Positions 44,431-55,358 of a stretch of DNA of 64,000 bases are shown here, in pieces. Source of the DNA: Inonotus obliquus (lineage: Eukaryota; Basidiomycota; Agaricomycetes; Hymenochaetales; Hymenochaetaceae); NCBI GenBank assembly GCA_032164295.1, contig JAJHTX010000001.1, positions 4,278,001 to 4,342,000 on the forward strand, read 5' to 3'. Every line of letters starts with the position of its first letter. Within the stretch, counting starts at the first letter, position 1. The notes under the pieces were generated by a model that was given only the letters and a program-made list of their open reading frames with translations, did no database searches and was not told the origin of the DNA. The position numbers were made by a program, and so were the translations under genes.

Positions 44431-45912
44431 TTACACGACTCTCCATAGCATGTGCTCTGGATCATGAACGGGCGTCACTCGGCGGAGTCGTTTGGTAGTG
44501 CCACCGTCTACCCGTGTTTCGATATTCCAACGAATGCCATTTCGGTGGATATTAGTGAAAGTATTGATGTCGTCGTTGATAGGAAGGCACAGCCATTCGA
44601 ATGCAGGCGAGTAGTGAAGGCATGCCACCGTACGTAGCGCTGGGTGACTTGATGAAGCCTGCAGACGGGAGAGTGCGTAACGAGACGGCGTGGACGAGAG
44701 GCACAGTGTCTGTAGGTGCCTGAAGCCTGGAAAAGGGATAGTATACTGTTGGTATAGTATAAAGTCAGAAGGTGATATGATCCATTGCATGAAACGTACT
44801 TCATTACTCACTTCAGGCGAAGAGTCGCCATGAGGATGCTCGAGAACGTAAGCAGGCAAAAACCCGAACGTTCTGAGCTCGGGAAGCTTTTGAGCGATAC
44901 AGTAGAGGACATCCATCAACTCGGGATGATGAAGGTCTAATTGCATGCGCAAAGATAACACCGGGCCTCTGCTGAGACTAAAGTCCTTTGCCGCTCTCCG
45001 AATCTGCTCGGATCGCTCGATGCTCGAGGAATCCAATCTCGGTCTCGCAGTTTGAATGCGTTCGGACGAGGAAGTCTCAGGCTTTAAAAATCTGAATTGG
45101 TCATTTAGGAAGTCCTCAGACGGGTAAGCTGAGAATGTGGCTCCCGGAACCCATAGGTGTGTAATAGCTCGTCCGGGGACGAGGGCACGGGCAAGAGCGA
45201 CGGATTCCGACGTCAGATATTTTAGACGAGGAAGTGCTGGAAGATTAAGGTAGCATTGGATAGTGGAAATGAGAGGCTCGTCTGAATCGGAAATAGGTGG
45301 ATCGTGTAACGGGTTGCCTTGATCGTCCAGAATCCGCGCGGTGTTGTCCTGTTCGCCTCCATCAGCAATAGGAGTGACTGGGAGTCTGATTAGGCCCCCC
45401 TTCCATGCGAATTCTTCGAGCAGGTTCTGCTTTTGAAGAGTACGTAACAGATCGGTGTCAAGGATGAATGCGCAGTGGAATATTCTTAGTCGATTGCTGG
45501 GAAGCACGGAAAGAACCCATGAAAAAGGGATATCCCGGCCGTCGTCAACTATAAGACTGCTGAGTGATCTTAGCTCTCCTAGGGTATCGCGTATTCCTTC
45601 CCAATACTCGACGTCTTCGCTTTCCCAGTTGTGTGGCCATTGCTCAAGACGAAGTTCCCACACCAATGGTGCAAATCGAGGACAGTCTCTAATAGTAGCT
45701 ATGAACCTCTTGCCACTGCCCCTCGTGTCCAAAGTGACCTTTCGATGCAAGGCAGCCTCCGATGGTCTCTGGAGAACTCGCGAAACGGTGGCAAGCTCGA
45801 GCAGAACACGTCGCGATGCAATATGAGTGCAAATCGGATAGAAAAGCTCTACGGGAAGTTGCGCCATTGTGTCTTTCGAGTCCTCATTCATATCGTACGA
45901 CGGGCCCGACAT
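44431..45912 (-). CDS. F-box-like protein (ubiquitin-ligase adaptor type)
   Basis: A long frame from ATG at 45912 (MSGPSYDMNEDSKD). Residues about 17-60 give MAQLPVELFYPICTHIAS and VLLELATVSRVLQ, the pattern of an F-box (LPxELxxxI...L...L..VS). The rest is a degenerate leucine-rich C-terminal region with LGELRSLSSLIV, LRIFHCAF, LPRLKYLTSESV, KLPELRTFGF and FRHLQTLCLSS, typical of Agaricomycete F-box proteins that recruit unknown substrates to SCF E3 ligases. The frame is open for 493 codons, but positions 44811-44746 look like an intron of 66 nt (GTGAGT...CTGAC...CAACAG). Because it is a multiple of three without a stop, it does not interrupt the frame. Splicing would give 471 residues. Confidence 0.72.
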   Translation of the reverse strand: MSGPSYDMNEDSKDTMAQLPVELFYPICTHIASRRVLLELATVSRVLQRPSEAALHRKVTLDTRGSGKRFIATIRDCPRFAPLVWELRLEQWPHNWESEDVEYWEGIRDTLGELRSLSSLIVDDGRDIPFSWVLSVLPSNRLRIFHCAFILDTDLLRTLQKQNLLEEFAWKGGLIRLPVTPIADGGEQDNTARILDDQGNPLHDPPISDSDEPLISTIQCYLNLPALPRLKYLTSESVALARALVPGRAITHLWVPGATFSAYPSEDFLNDQFRFLKPETSSSERIQTARPRLDSSSIERSEQIRRAAKDFSLSRGPVLSLRMQLDLHHPELMDVLYCIAQKLPELRTFGFLPAYVLEHPHGDSSPEVSNEVRFMQWIISPSDFILYQQYTIPFPGFRHLQTLCLSSTPSRYALSRLQASSSHPALRTVACLHYSPAFEWLCLPINDDINTFTNIHRNGIRWNIETRVDGGTTKRLRRVTPVHDPEHMLWRVV

Positions 45913-46610
45913 GATGGTTGGGAAAGGGGTCAGTGACCTATCATGGTCGTCATGTCATGATGAGAAGGTCGAAAGACAAGATTAGATTACCTTTCATTAT
46001 CTAAGCGCTGAGATAGATGACAAACTCCAGGATCACATAATAATCCTAGATTACATCAGATTTGCTGGGTCAAATACCACCAACGGCGACTTGTGCGTTA
46101 TCATAACCGCGGTAATCATATATACTGGACTGGAATCTTTCCACTTCCTCATGGGCACACGCCTAATTTCTCCCTTTTGCCCATATGCATATGGTCGAAT
46201 CGCTATAAGCGAGACAAGTCATCATTGTTCAAATTCTAAGATCAGATATTCCACAATTGCTTTTTGTTGTCAGGTGGACGACTCTGGAAATCGAATACCA
46301 AAAGCGATCGGTGACTAGGAGCTGTGAGCGTATGTCTGACCTGACAAATCAAATAGCGAGTCGTTTTATCAACAACGTTGATCAGGGAGATTTCAACTAG
46401 AGCAGTGTAATGGTAATAACTACAAACAGAGCACAGGACATGGACTACCTGAATTGAGATACATATTTAGATTACAGAAGTGCGGAACAGAGATCCAGTT
46501 TGCGTTAGTACGGAGAACGAGGATAAGAATCTAGCATGGTAGACTCGGTGTTTCCACTTGAAACGAGAGTCAATATCTGATATACATGTACTGAACGTCT
46601 TTAGGAAAAC
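45913..46610. other. intergenic, no gene seen
   Basis: Upstream of the F-box gene and 3' flank of DUF6533 copy B. No supported frame. Confidence 0.4.
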
Positions 46611-48237
46611 TCACACGGAGATGTTCTGCAAGGCTATGAATTCTATTGCCCCAACTGACTTGGGTCGAAATTCTGTCCTCTCAGCTGGCTCCGGACGATC
46701 TCCAGCTTCTTTCAAGTTGAACAACATTCTACTACCCAATATGCATAGAAGGGATGGAGACCCGACTGTTGATAATATTCCTGCTAGGATATGATTGGTC
46801 ACATGGATTTTGAATTGCAGTATGTTCAGAATGCAACAGGAAACCACACTATAATCATACCAATTACAACCTTCCACGAGTAAGAAATCAGAGTGTGCTT
46901 ACAGCAAGAAATAGATTATTTGGTCTTGGATTAGTACGGTTATTAGGTGTGAACGCCCGAAACCGGCGGACATTCTCCAGTAGAGGATGGCTTTGCGGAG
47001 TGCCAGTATCAAGAGAACGACTCCATATAACATTGGCGCAAGCCTACGAGGATATTAGCGGGAATAGATCGCAACAGAAGATACTACGTACCAGTCTACG
47101 ATACCCCAAGCTATTGAGGCACTTTTCCTTTCACCACATATTTCAACGTTCACCGCAAGCTTATACACAGCAACTTGATGGCTAGAGTCAGCCTGAGCTC
47201 GAAGAAGAAGCTAACGGGTCTCTTATGACTCACTTTCTTGTATTACAGTAATGTAAATGAGAAGGGAGAGCTTAATTGCCGCCGCCAGGACGAGCAACGA
47301 CCATAGGTATATCGAAAGCAAGTGATCTATCAAAAAAAATCAGCCAATTGTCCCACACAGGATTTTTGCAAGTACCTTTCGAATAAAGCGCGAGGACTCT
47401 CATCATCAAAATATCTGAGAAACTGAAGTTATTGATCATGAAGTGCCTCAACGATTATTTGCGACCAACAGTCAATCAGAACGATGGTAGCCCAGTCTAA
47501 ACTTGAAATTAGCTTGTGGTGGTGGTGATTGTCCTTGAAACTTACACGATAGGCTCCGTGACCAAATTGCAAATTTGCCTGCCTAGCTTTAATTATATTT
47601 GCGGAGTAATTTCCATATCGGTACTCACATCTAAACGCGCGCATTAGGTTCCCAAACGTAGGCAAAGTAGGCAGAAAACGTACAGGGTCAGAGTAGCCTT
47701 GAATGTATCGACTGATATGGCCAATTCGTCACCGGGTCATTAAGCGGCTACAAGAACATCGCTTACTGAACAAGTTTGAAATGGCACCCAGGAGACCGAT
47801 ATATCGATTCTGGACGAATGATAAATGGTGATCTATTCGTACAGATATTTTCCCACAACTCACCGCAAAATAAACAAGGCCGACTGGCTTCACAGGAAAC
47901 ACCTTAGAGAGAAAGCCATCAAATGGAGTCCAGGACGTCAGTGGTACGCATAAAGTACCCAGAAGTATTTGACCTAGACAAAGTTGAATAAATAAACCCG
48001 CTATTAGATTCGAGAGCGAATGGAGCATACTTCTTTGTCCATGGTCGTGACTAGAAAGGAAATCAGAGCTAGTCGACTATTCGAACCGAGGAGGTGTCAC
48101 TTACGTGCGTCATAGACCAGCAGAGTGAGAATTGCGACGAGGAAGTACCAGGTGATAATTTCACTCTCGAGAACAGAGGATGCATCACGAGAATCAGGAG
48201 CGGTGGGAACAATAGCAGAGCGAGGGAGGAGGATCAT
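46611..48237 (-). CDS. DUF6533-type multi-pass membrane protein (copy B)
   Basis: Paralog of copy A in the opposite orientation. Start at 48237: MILLPRSAIVPTAPDSRD, then SEIITWYFLVAILTLLVYDA, LTTMDKE, VGLVYFAV..., NRYIGLLGAISNLF, FAIWSRSLSYWATIVLID, YILMMRVLALYSK, SLLVLAAAIKLSLLIYIT, CGERKSASIAWGIVDW, LAPMLYGVVLLILALRKAI, VLIQDQIIYFLL, and a last exon HILAGILSTVGSPSLL to SRMLFNLKEAGDR ending at 46611. Identity to copy A is high in every exon (about two-thirds by eye), and the intron positions coincide. One exon near 47880-48020 is harder to place than in copy A. Function is unknown; multi-pass membrane location is certain from the hydrophobic segments. Confidence 0.72.
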
Positions 48238-49635
48238 GAGCAAACAAAGAACGTATCTCTGGGCTAGATGGTCGAGGGCAAAGGTGAGTGAAGCGAAGCC
48301 GTGTTGTTTTTAAGTGTCTGTGGGAGAAGTGCGGGAACATGCCAGTACAGCGAGGTGCGGACCGATTAGGCGCATGCCATACCGAACCGTACCTGGAGCG
48401 CCTGCTGACTCAGCAGAGCAGAGAGAGAGAGCAACGACGTCCGATCACCTTGAGCCTTGCAGTGCCCTCCAGCATGAAATTGACATCCTCGATCGTATAT
48501 TGAGATCATGCTGATGGCGATAGACGGTCAGCATGAGTTATCCTAAGCCAAGGAAAATATTTGGATGAGAACAATCTAGAAGTTATCAACTCTGATCGAG
48601 TTGATCAAAATTGCGAAGACGTCGAACAGGAGGATTCCGAGCATTACCGCTGACAACGGACTCGGTAGACCAAAACGTTACGGTTTCACGTTCCGCGTGC
48701 CTGCTCTCATAATTGAAAAGTAACGCTCGGAATTTGTTTGTCTGTCATATGACAGATTACCAGGAGCTTTCGTTCCTGGCCTGGGATATAAACCACCACA
48801 ATTGACTTCAGGCATCAGTGAGAAAATGATGATCAACCGGAATGGACGCCGGCGCTGTTAAAGGTGCGATGTGCTAGCGCCAACTTGCCCTCGGACTGAT
48901 ATGTCGTGTAGTGAATAGCCCAAATTCCCAGCCGTTGTCGTAGATGAATAAGACGAGACGGTGTTGATTAGCACCCACGGAAGTAAATTACGTAATCGCA
49001 TTGGATGGGATAACTAGCGCCAACTTTGCGCGTTACAAAAATAGAAAACAAGTCCACTGGAGCGAAGCAAGCGGGAATGGGCTTCGTTTCTCTGCGGTTT
49101 CAGGCTCCAAAGATGGAAGAAAGGGTTTTGGGAAATGGGGTTTGGTGGAGAGCATTCATGGATGTGAAGTCCATGCTTCGCGCACGTTTGCACTTTTTGA
49201 GTTATGAATTGGACACGCGTACGGGGAGTGAGAGTCATGGGCGGGAATTTTGAGATAGGAAAGAAGAAGAAGTGGAGGAGTCTCTTGCTTATCTCTGGTG
49301 TGATATTGCGGGTAAAATGAGGAAAAGTCGTTAACATGCACCTCTTTAAAGTTGTTTATATGGCCTTGGCCAAGTTTTTGCGGCCTAAATCCAGTTCATA
49401 CGTAACAGAGTGCTTGCAGGATTTGACACGATGCTGGCGTGATGGGGGAGGACTGAATTGAGATATGCGCGGCTTGTCGGCAGGCGTATGCGAATCTTGT
49501 CCGCGAAGGATATCGGATCTGTCGGGAGCTGAAAAGCGTCGTGACGATCCGGAAGTAACAAGTGGTGTTTGGACAGAGACCTGCTTGGGCCGGTGGGGTC
49601 CAGGGTCGACTACATGAGATGTTATAGTTGATTCA
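48238..49635. other. intergenic, no gene supported
   Basis: Divergent upstream region of DUF6533 copy B and 3' flank of the Ser-rich ORF. Short frames on both strands between 48900 and 49350 overlap and have no support. Confidence 0.4.
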
Positions 49636-50085
49636 TCAATAATTGGTAAAGTATGTAGCCGCACCGACACCGCCTGACTTTGAAGAGCAAGTCGTGGTGA
49701 TATCAAAGCCAACAACGCGAACTCGCGGAACAGCTTGCTTTGACTCCTTCCACGCGCGACCTGGAGTCGATTCATTGCAGCAGTCCGAGTCTTCAGCCGG
49801 ATCTTGCATATTGCCACATCCACGAGTAGCTAGGCTACGTTTCTGGTTTTGATGGTAAGCCTCGGGCAATGAGTGAGGCGACAATGTTGAGGGAGGATGT
49901 TGGTTGTAACGGGAGGCGGGATGAGTAGCAGACTGCTTTGTGTAGTCACCACGGCGGGAGGAATGGCTCGCGATGCCCGTCTTGCTTCGCGGCGAAGACG
50001 AGAATGAGGATGAGGATGATGGCGACACAGGGCTGGGCAGAAAACCAGGGCGAGGTTCTGTCACAAATGTCGGAGAGTAGGGCAT
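49636..50085 (-). CDS. hypothetical Ser/Pro-rich protein, 149 residues
   Basis: Unrecognised. The ATG at 50085 (MPYSPTFVTEPRPGFLPSP) has an A at -3 and lies about 65 bases after a TATA-like TATAAA (minus strand, about 50147-50153). The frame is low complexity: a Ser run (SPSSSSSFSSSPRSK), basic patches and one cluster with CGNMQDPAEDSDCCNE. It ends at 49636, but a second open frame overlaps (49356-49823), so a splice joining the two is possible. Predicted disordered. It could be a real regulatory or cell-wall protein, or a non-coding stretch with biased composition. Confidence 0.4.
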   Translation of the reverse strand: MPYSPTFVTEPRPGFLPSPVSPSSSSSFSSSPRSKTGIASHSSRRGDYTKQSATHPASRYNQHPPSTLSPHSLPEAYHQNQKRSLATRGCGNMQDPAEDSDCCNESTPGRAWKESKQAVPRVRVVGFDITTTCSSKSGGVGAATYFTNY

Positions 50086-50159
50086 TGTGAAGATGGTGTC
50101 CCTTCCTCGAGACAACCAGCGGGGTAGGGAGAGTACCCAGCATTCCCGTTTATAAGTCG

Positions 50160-53100
50160 GAAGCAGACCAAATTAGACCAAGCAAACATCGTGGACGAGA
50201 TGAGAGGCGCGTGCTCGTGACGGTCATGTGATGATTAGCATCCATACCCCCATCAGCTTGCTTTCTCTCTCCCATCTCAACTTTATTGGCGAAGCAAAAA
50301 TGTCGTTGGACGATAACCGGACAACTAGTCATCTGATGACTCACCTTATAGCCATTCCGCTCCCATCGACACGCACGAGACCATCCCACTCTTCCTAATC
50401 TCCCTTTACTCAGTCTAAATCGACGGGAAACTTGTTAAACTGCGTCGCCTGACCCAGCCGTACAGACTCTATGGCTTCGCCGTGGGTTCGTGTGAATGCT
50501 TTTCTGGCAAGATACTACTCGTGATGACTAGCGATGAGGTGGCTGCTGATCAATACTGATACACTGACATCTTCTCGGCTTCGGAATTCGCCTCACAATG
50601 GGTCGCGTGTTCACGCAGCTTGTTCCCGTGGCTGCGCCCGCCAACAGTTGCTAATCTTATCCGTTTACAAGACTTTCGTTAATATGTTTCAGTTTTGAGT
50701 AATGTCGGCTGACGATATCACCTGGTTGGAATTCTCTGCCGGACGTCCTTGCACGAGATATATTGCCGCAAAGTAGTAATCAGAATCCCGAATATCTCCA
50801 TAAGATTCATTTGACCGACGACACTTGCTGTAATCTCACACTACTACCTATGTTCTATCACCACGCGCTTTCACGGAGCGGCCATCATTCTTCGATGTTC
50901 CTCCCACAGGCTGGACCGTATCATCTGAGCTGGGCTTCACACTCTTCGTGACCCATCTACAAATAGACCATCCTGCGTTCGCATGGAAGTATTGCGAGTA
51001 ATCGATTCTTTTACAAATTCGCTACTCCCAGCCATGCGTTCTAAGACACGGTTCTAGTGAGTGTCCGGATTCTCCATGTTTGCGGAGCTAATGTTTCGCG
51101 ACAGTCAGCTGGCTCCAAATGTCCGTTTTTTTGGAAGTAATCCATGCGATAGCGTACAACAGGAGAAATTCCGTTAAATTGCTCTATGTATGGTAGAGTT
51201 CTAATCATTATTAGCGTATCGTCTCATGCTGGGCATTCTATGTTATAGGCCTGGATCTATGGGAAACGAGATGACTCTCTCAACCAGTTGCTGGTACTGG
51301 TATCAAGTATGTTGGAAGATCTCAGGACTGCATGATGCCAGATCGTTCATCTATGGACTTGCCGCGCAATGGATCAACACGATTAGTCGTCACCAGGCTA
51401 TAGCTATTACCTCGCGGTGAATACTTAGATATCACCTTATAGACGACCGACCTTCTTTACTCTGTAAGCATCCGCCGAACGAGGGTCCAGCCACTCTGGT
51501 TTCTGCGCACAGGCCACGTTCTATGAGGTCAATATTCGCCTGTATTTTCTGGTCCGCTCTTTGGTGGGTGCCTCAGTTAGATGTGAGAATATTCGAGCCA
51601 TTTCGGGGATCTGGAACATCACAAGGCTCACATACGAGAACGGCCTAGTGGTGGAAGTCTGGTCTTTCGTCTGTCGATTTCCAAATCCACATGATCTATC
51701 CCAACGAAAAGTTGCTGGTAGATGATGTTGATTTGATGACGAGGAACTATCAATGATATTGCCTTCGGATATACTTGGTCTATCATGAAACTAATTAATT
51801 CTGTTCTGGTTGTCTTCGACGAGTCGTTCTTGTCGTGTATAAGTCCTGGGAGAACTCTCCCTCATCATTGGGAATGCGCTTATAACAGGTAAGCTGCAGG
51901 TCGCGAGCGAAGTAGGCGAATGAGGTGAAGTCAGCATGTCCGTTTCAACATGCTTAACCAATTAGAAGAATCGTGTCAAATGGAACTTGGCTATATGTGA
52001 GATACGTATGCATGAATAGCTGCTTCGTATTCTGTGCCCCACCCATGCCATGAACGAAAAGGGCTTGTTTTCTTGAACGGCCTGAAACGGACGAAATATG
52101 AAAACCATACTCGGACTCTAACGTCACATCGTTCCTCAAGCTCCGAGTCGGAGAATGAATGCGATGTCCATAAGGTGTGTTGGCCAGGGGACACAATCAC
52201 CATCCCGAATATCATGATCGTTGATATAATAACCCCTGAGTCTCAAATAGTGATAAGTATGACTGCATATACGACCGTCCTGTGGTATGAGTGCCAAGTT
52301 CTCTCCGCGTCAGCATTTATACTAAATAGATGGAAGAAATACGCATCATGAACAAGCGGAAAATGTAGTGGTGGTGCAACTGAGGCCTGCAACAAATGGA
52401 GACTATGATAGTCAAGTGTTATGTAATTATGAAACAGAAACATGGTAGACGGTACATGATACGAATAGCTTTTTAGATGGCGTATGCGCTTTCTGCTATG
52501 TGAAGAGCCATTTATATCATGTCATGCATTCCGGCTTTCGCTTTTAATGCTCACTATCACAAGGTCTCCGTTCCAGTCCTGCTCGGGATTGCGAGAGATG
52601 ATTCGTTCGATACGACGGCGGGACCTATCGAAAGTTACGTCACAAAAAAAACCAGTCGCATTTCTTTGGCACGGCACCGTGTACTAATTAATTAACACAT
52701 GATAAGCGGACGCTGAATCGTTGACAAGACTGACCTATCGCTTCAGAGACAGAGGAACGATTAGATTGCGGTGCATGAGGGTGCATGCTAGGGCTATCCG
52801 GAGTACACTGGAGTACATATCCATCTAAATCAGTGCCTGGAGGACACCACCTCACGTTCCTGACATCGATAGTCGCAATGTTAGCTTGATGGAAACAGTA
52901 CCGTATACTCTGTGACTAGTATACATGATTACAAGTCCATACAGACAGTCTTTACCCGTAATACACGTAGAAGCACTAGAGTAGATACGTATAAGTGATC
53001 TTGATGTGTTTCTGGAGCCCTATCTACTCTAAAGTGATCTTGATGTGTTTCTGGAGAGATAGGGGCGATGTCTTGATCTGAGGAAATTTGTTGTTTCACC

Positions 53101-53460
53101 TGAGAGAGTCCGATTGAACTTGAATTCCTCCTATCACTGACATCGGCAGCAATAATGGAGCGCAATCACGCGAGAGAAGAAAGCAGACGAAATCACCATG
53201 CCAATACTAGCCACCAGTGGCTTCGTTGTATGTGTCACGAGTGCAGAGAAATCTAGGGAGTCAATGGGTTTGAAGGAGAGTTTTACCGGAAAAAACTCTC
53301 AGGTCAAACTAAAGTTATGGTTTGGCCTGGAATGAAATGATGCACGGAGAATCTCCAGATATAGACATTAATTATGTAATCGATGAATGAATGGTTTGAT
53401 GGGACAACGCTCGTCTGTCTTTCTTCATCTTTGTCCATCGTCCACCGCTAGTCAAAGCTC
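50160..53460. other. gene-poor region
   Basis: About 3.3 kb with no frame that has domain, signal or splice support on either strand. It carries a small tandem repeat (52993-53056) and AT-rich spacers. It could hide a non-coding RNA, but no clear structure was found by reading. Confidence 0.5.
52993..53056. repeat. two copies of a 25-base unit
   Basis: AAGTGATCTTGATGTGTTTC TGGAG occurs twice at a spacing of 39 bases (52993-53017 and 53032-53056), identical throughout, so the duplication is recent. Confidence 0.8.
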
Positions 53461-55358
53461 ATGGGACGCTCTCTTGATATGGAAGATCCTCTCGCAGCTG
53501 CCATCGCACCCCCAGTAAATGAGTCACCTCAGGAAAGGGAGGCTCGTCTCTCCCAGGAGCGAGAGGCGAAGCGTATTAGCGACGAAATAGATCAAGCTCT
53601 CCATGCAGAACGTGCTCAACAGAGGAAGAAGAAGAAACCTGTCAAGGTTCTTCTATTGGGCCAAAGTGAGTCGGGCAAATCCACGACGCTGAAAAGTGAG
53701 TGGTAGGCTACATTGGAGACTTTTGTATTCTTGATGTCTGGATTAGATTTTCAGCTCACCTACGCTCGCAAGGCATGGCAGGAGGAGCGTGATAGCTGGC
53801 GCGCCGTCATACAGCTGAATCTTCTTAGGTTTGCCTATGACTCTGTATCTTCAATGAACGTCAACTAATCTATTCGGCTAAGATCTGTCAATACCATACT
53901 TGATGTTCTGCAACGCGACATGAGTAGCCCTGGTTCTCTTCCTTCCTCCTCTTCCTCCGACTCCGAAGATGAAGATGAAAGTCTCGATGCAATGCGCCTG
54001 CAATTCAATGAGACCCATAAGCTGCTCAAGCTGCGGCTGGCTCCGCTGCGACGAGTACAGAATGATCTTGAACGTCGTCTCGGCTCTGGCGCGGAAGAAC
54101 CCACGGATGCTCCGCCAGGAACAACAACAGTCGCTGTCCCACAGGAGTTTTTTGTTCGATCGTCGACTGGATGGAAAAGCACCCTCGAAAAATTGAGGCC
54201 TCGAAGTTCGACTGGTAGTCGCGAAGATTCCCACCCTCGCGAGTGGCGTGAGCGGGAAACCGAAGAAACTAACTCCATCATTGCCGGCTGCCGGGATGAG
54301 TATGTCTTCCCTTGCTTATATCATATGAAGATGATTTCATTCATGCCGACGTAGTATGCGCACGCTTTGGCAGGATCCCACAATCCGCCAGATGCTTGCT
54401 CGACGGAAGCTTCGGCTTGAAGATTCTCCCGGGTTTTTCCTCGACGACGTAGATCGCGTTGCCGCGCTTGATTATGCACCCTCGGACGACGATGTTGTAC
54501 GAGCTCGTCTGCGTACAATGGGTGTGCAAGAATACAGGTTCGTCTTTGACAAGGGAAGCGAGGCGGGTCAGGAATGGCTGATATACGATGTCGGAGGTAC
54601 TCGAACGTTGCGACAGGTACATCACATTAAACTTCTTCTTTAGCTTCTAGTTGATTCAGCTATGACAGGCCTGGACCAGTTATTTCGAGGACGTGAATGC
54701 AATCATCTTTCTGGCACCCATAAATTGCTTTGACGAGAAACTCGCTGAGGATAGACGTGTCAACCGTCTTGAAGACAGCTTCCTCCTCTGGAAAGCAGTC
54801 TGCTCAAGCAACCTTCTTGCGAAGACTCAGCTCGTTCTATTCTTAAACAAATGCGATCTTCTAGATAAGAAGCTTAGGTCTGGGATTCTGGTGAAGAATT
54901 TTGTACCGAGCTTCGGGGAACGCAGCAACACCCTCGGGACCGTCGCGAAATGTAAGTTGAATCTTCAACTCTGAGATTTCCATCCCTGATGGTTGCCCAT
55001 CAATTAAAAAAAGACATGCGAATGAAGTTTCGCGACATGTCAAAACAGTACTCACCGGAACCGCGCCCTATTTATACTCATCTAACTTCTGTCATTGTGA
55101 GTACCTTTGCCTATGTCTCGCCTCTTCCTCAGTTTCGTCTCTTTCTGCCTTCAATAGGACACGAAAGCGACCGCACTTACGCTTGGTGCCGGTATGTACC
55201 CATCTTAGCCACAATCCTTCGGTTTGACATGATCTGATCTGATAATCGGCTAAACAATAGTACGGGAAGGTATCCTTAGAAATCATTTACGAGGTGTGCT
55301 ACTATTTGTTGACGTTCAATCCAATATTAACCTGTACCCAGGTGCCGACTTCATCTAG
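53461..55358 (+). CDS. divergent heterotrimeric G-protein alpha subunit
   Basis: Nine exons (53461-53695, 53747-53828, 53883-54299, 54355-54616, 54669-54951, 55014-55096, 55158-55191, 55261-55293, 55342-55358) sum to 1,446 nt, an exact 481-residue frame. The Ras-like domain has the P-loop GQSESGKST (67-75), the switch-I RLRTMG, switch II DVGGTRTLRQ (323-332) and the NKCD guanine motif (392-395), so it binds GTP in outline. The catalytic Gln of DVGGQ is Thr327, and the usual TCAT loop is TSVI (451-454), which should weaken GTP hydrolysis and guanine grip. The helical domain (after exon 2) holds an acidic Ser insert (SSSSSDSEDEDESLD). The N-terminal Gly2 could be myristoylated, but the position-6 Ser and the palmitoylation Cys are absent; the C-terminus is GADFI. 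Agaricomycetes have many such divergent G-alphas. Role in signalling is inference. Confidence 0.9.

Noticed and set aside
44727..44811. 85-nt intron ending at CCAG in the F-box gene
   Set aside because: Splicing at this acceptor shifts into a frame with shadow-like sequence; the 66-nt alternative ending CAACAG keeps the leucine-rich continuation.
48001..48070. Sequence resembling a tRNA T-arm (GGTTCGAAT) on the minus strand near DUF6533 copy B
   Set aside because: No acceptor, D-arm or anticodon arm can be folded around it; it falls inside an intron of the DUF6533 gene.
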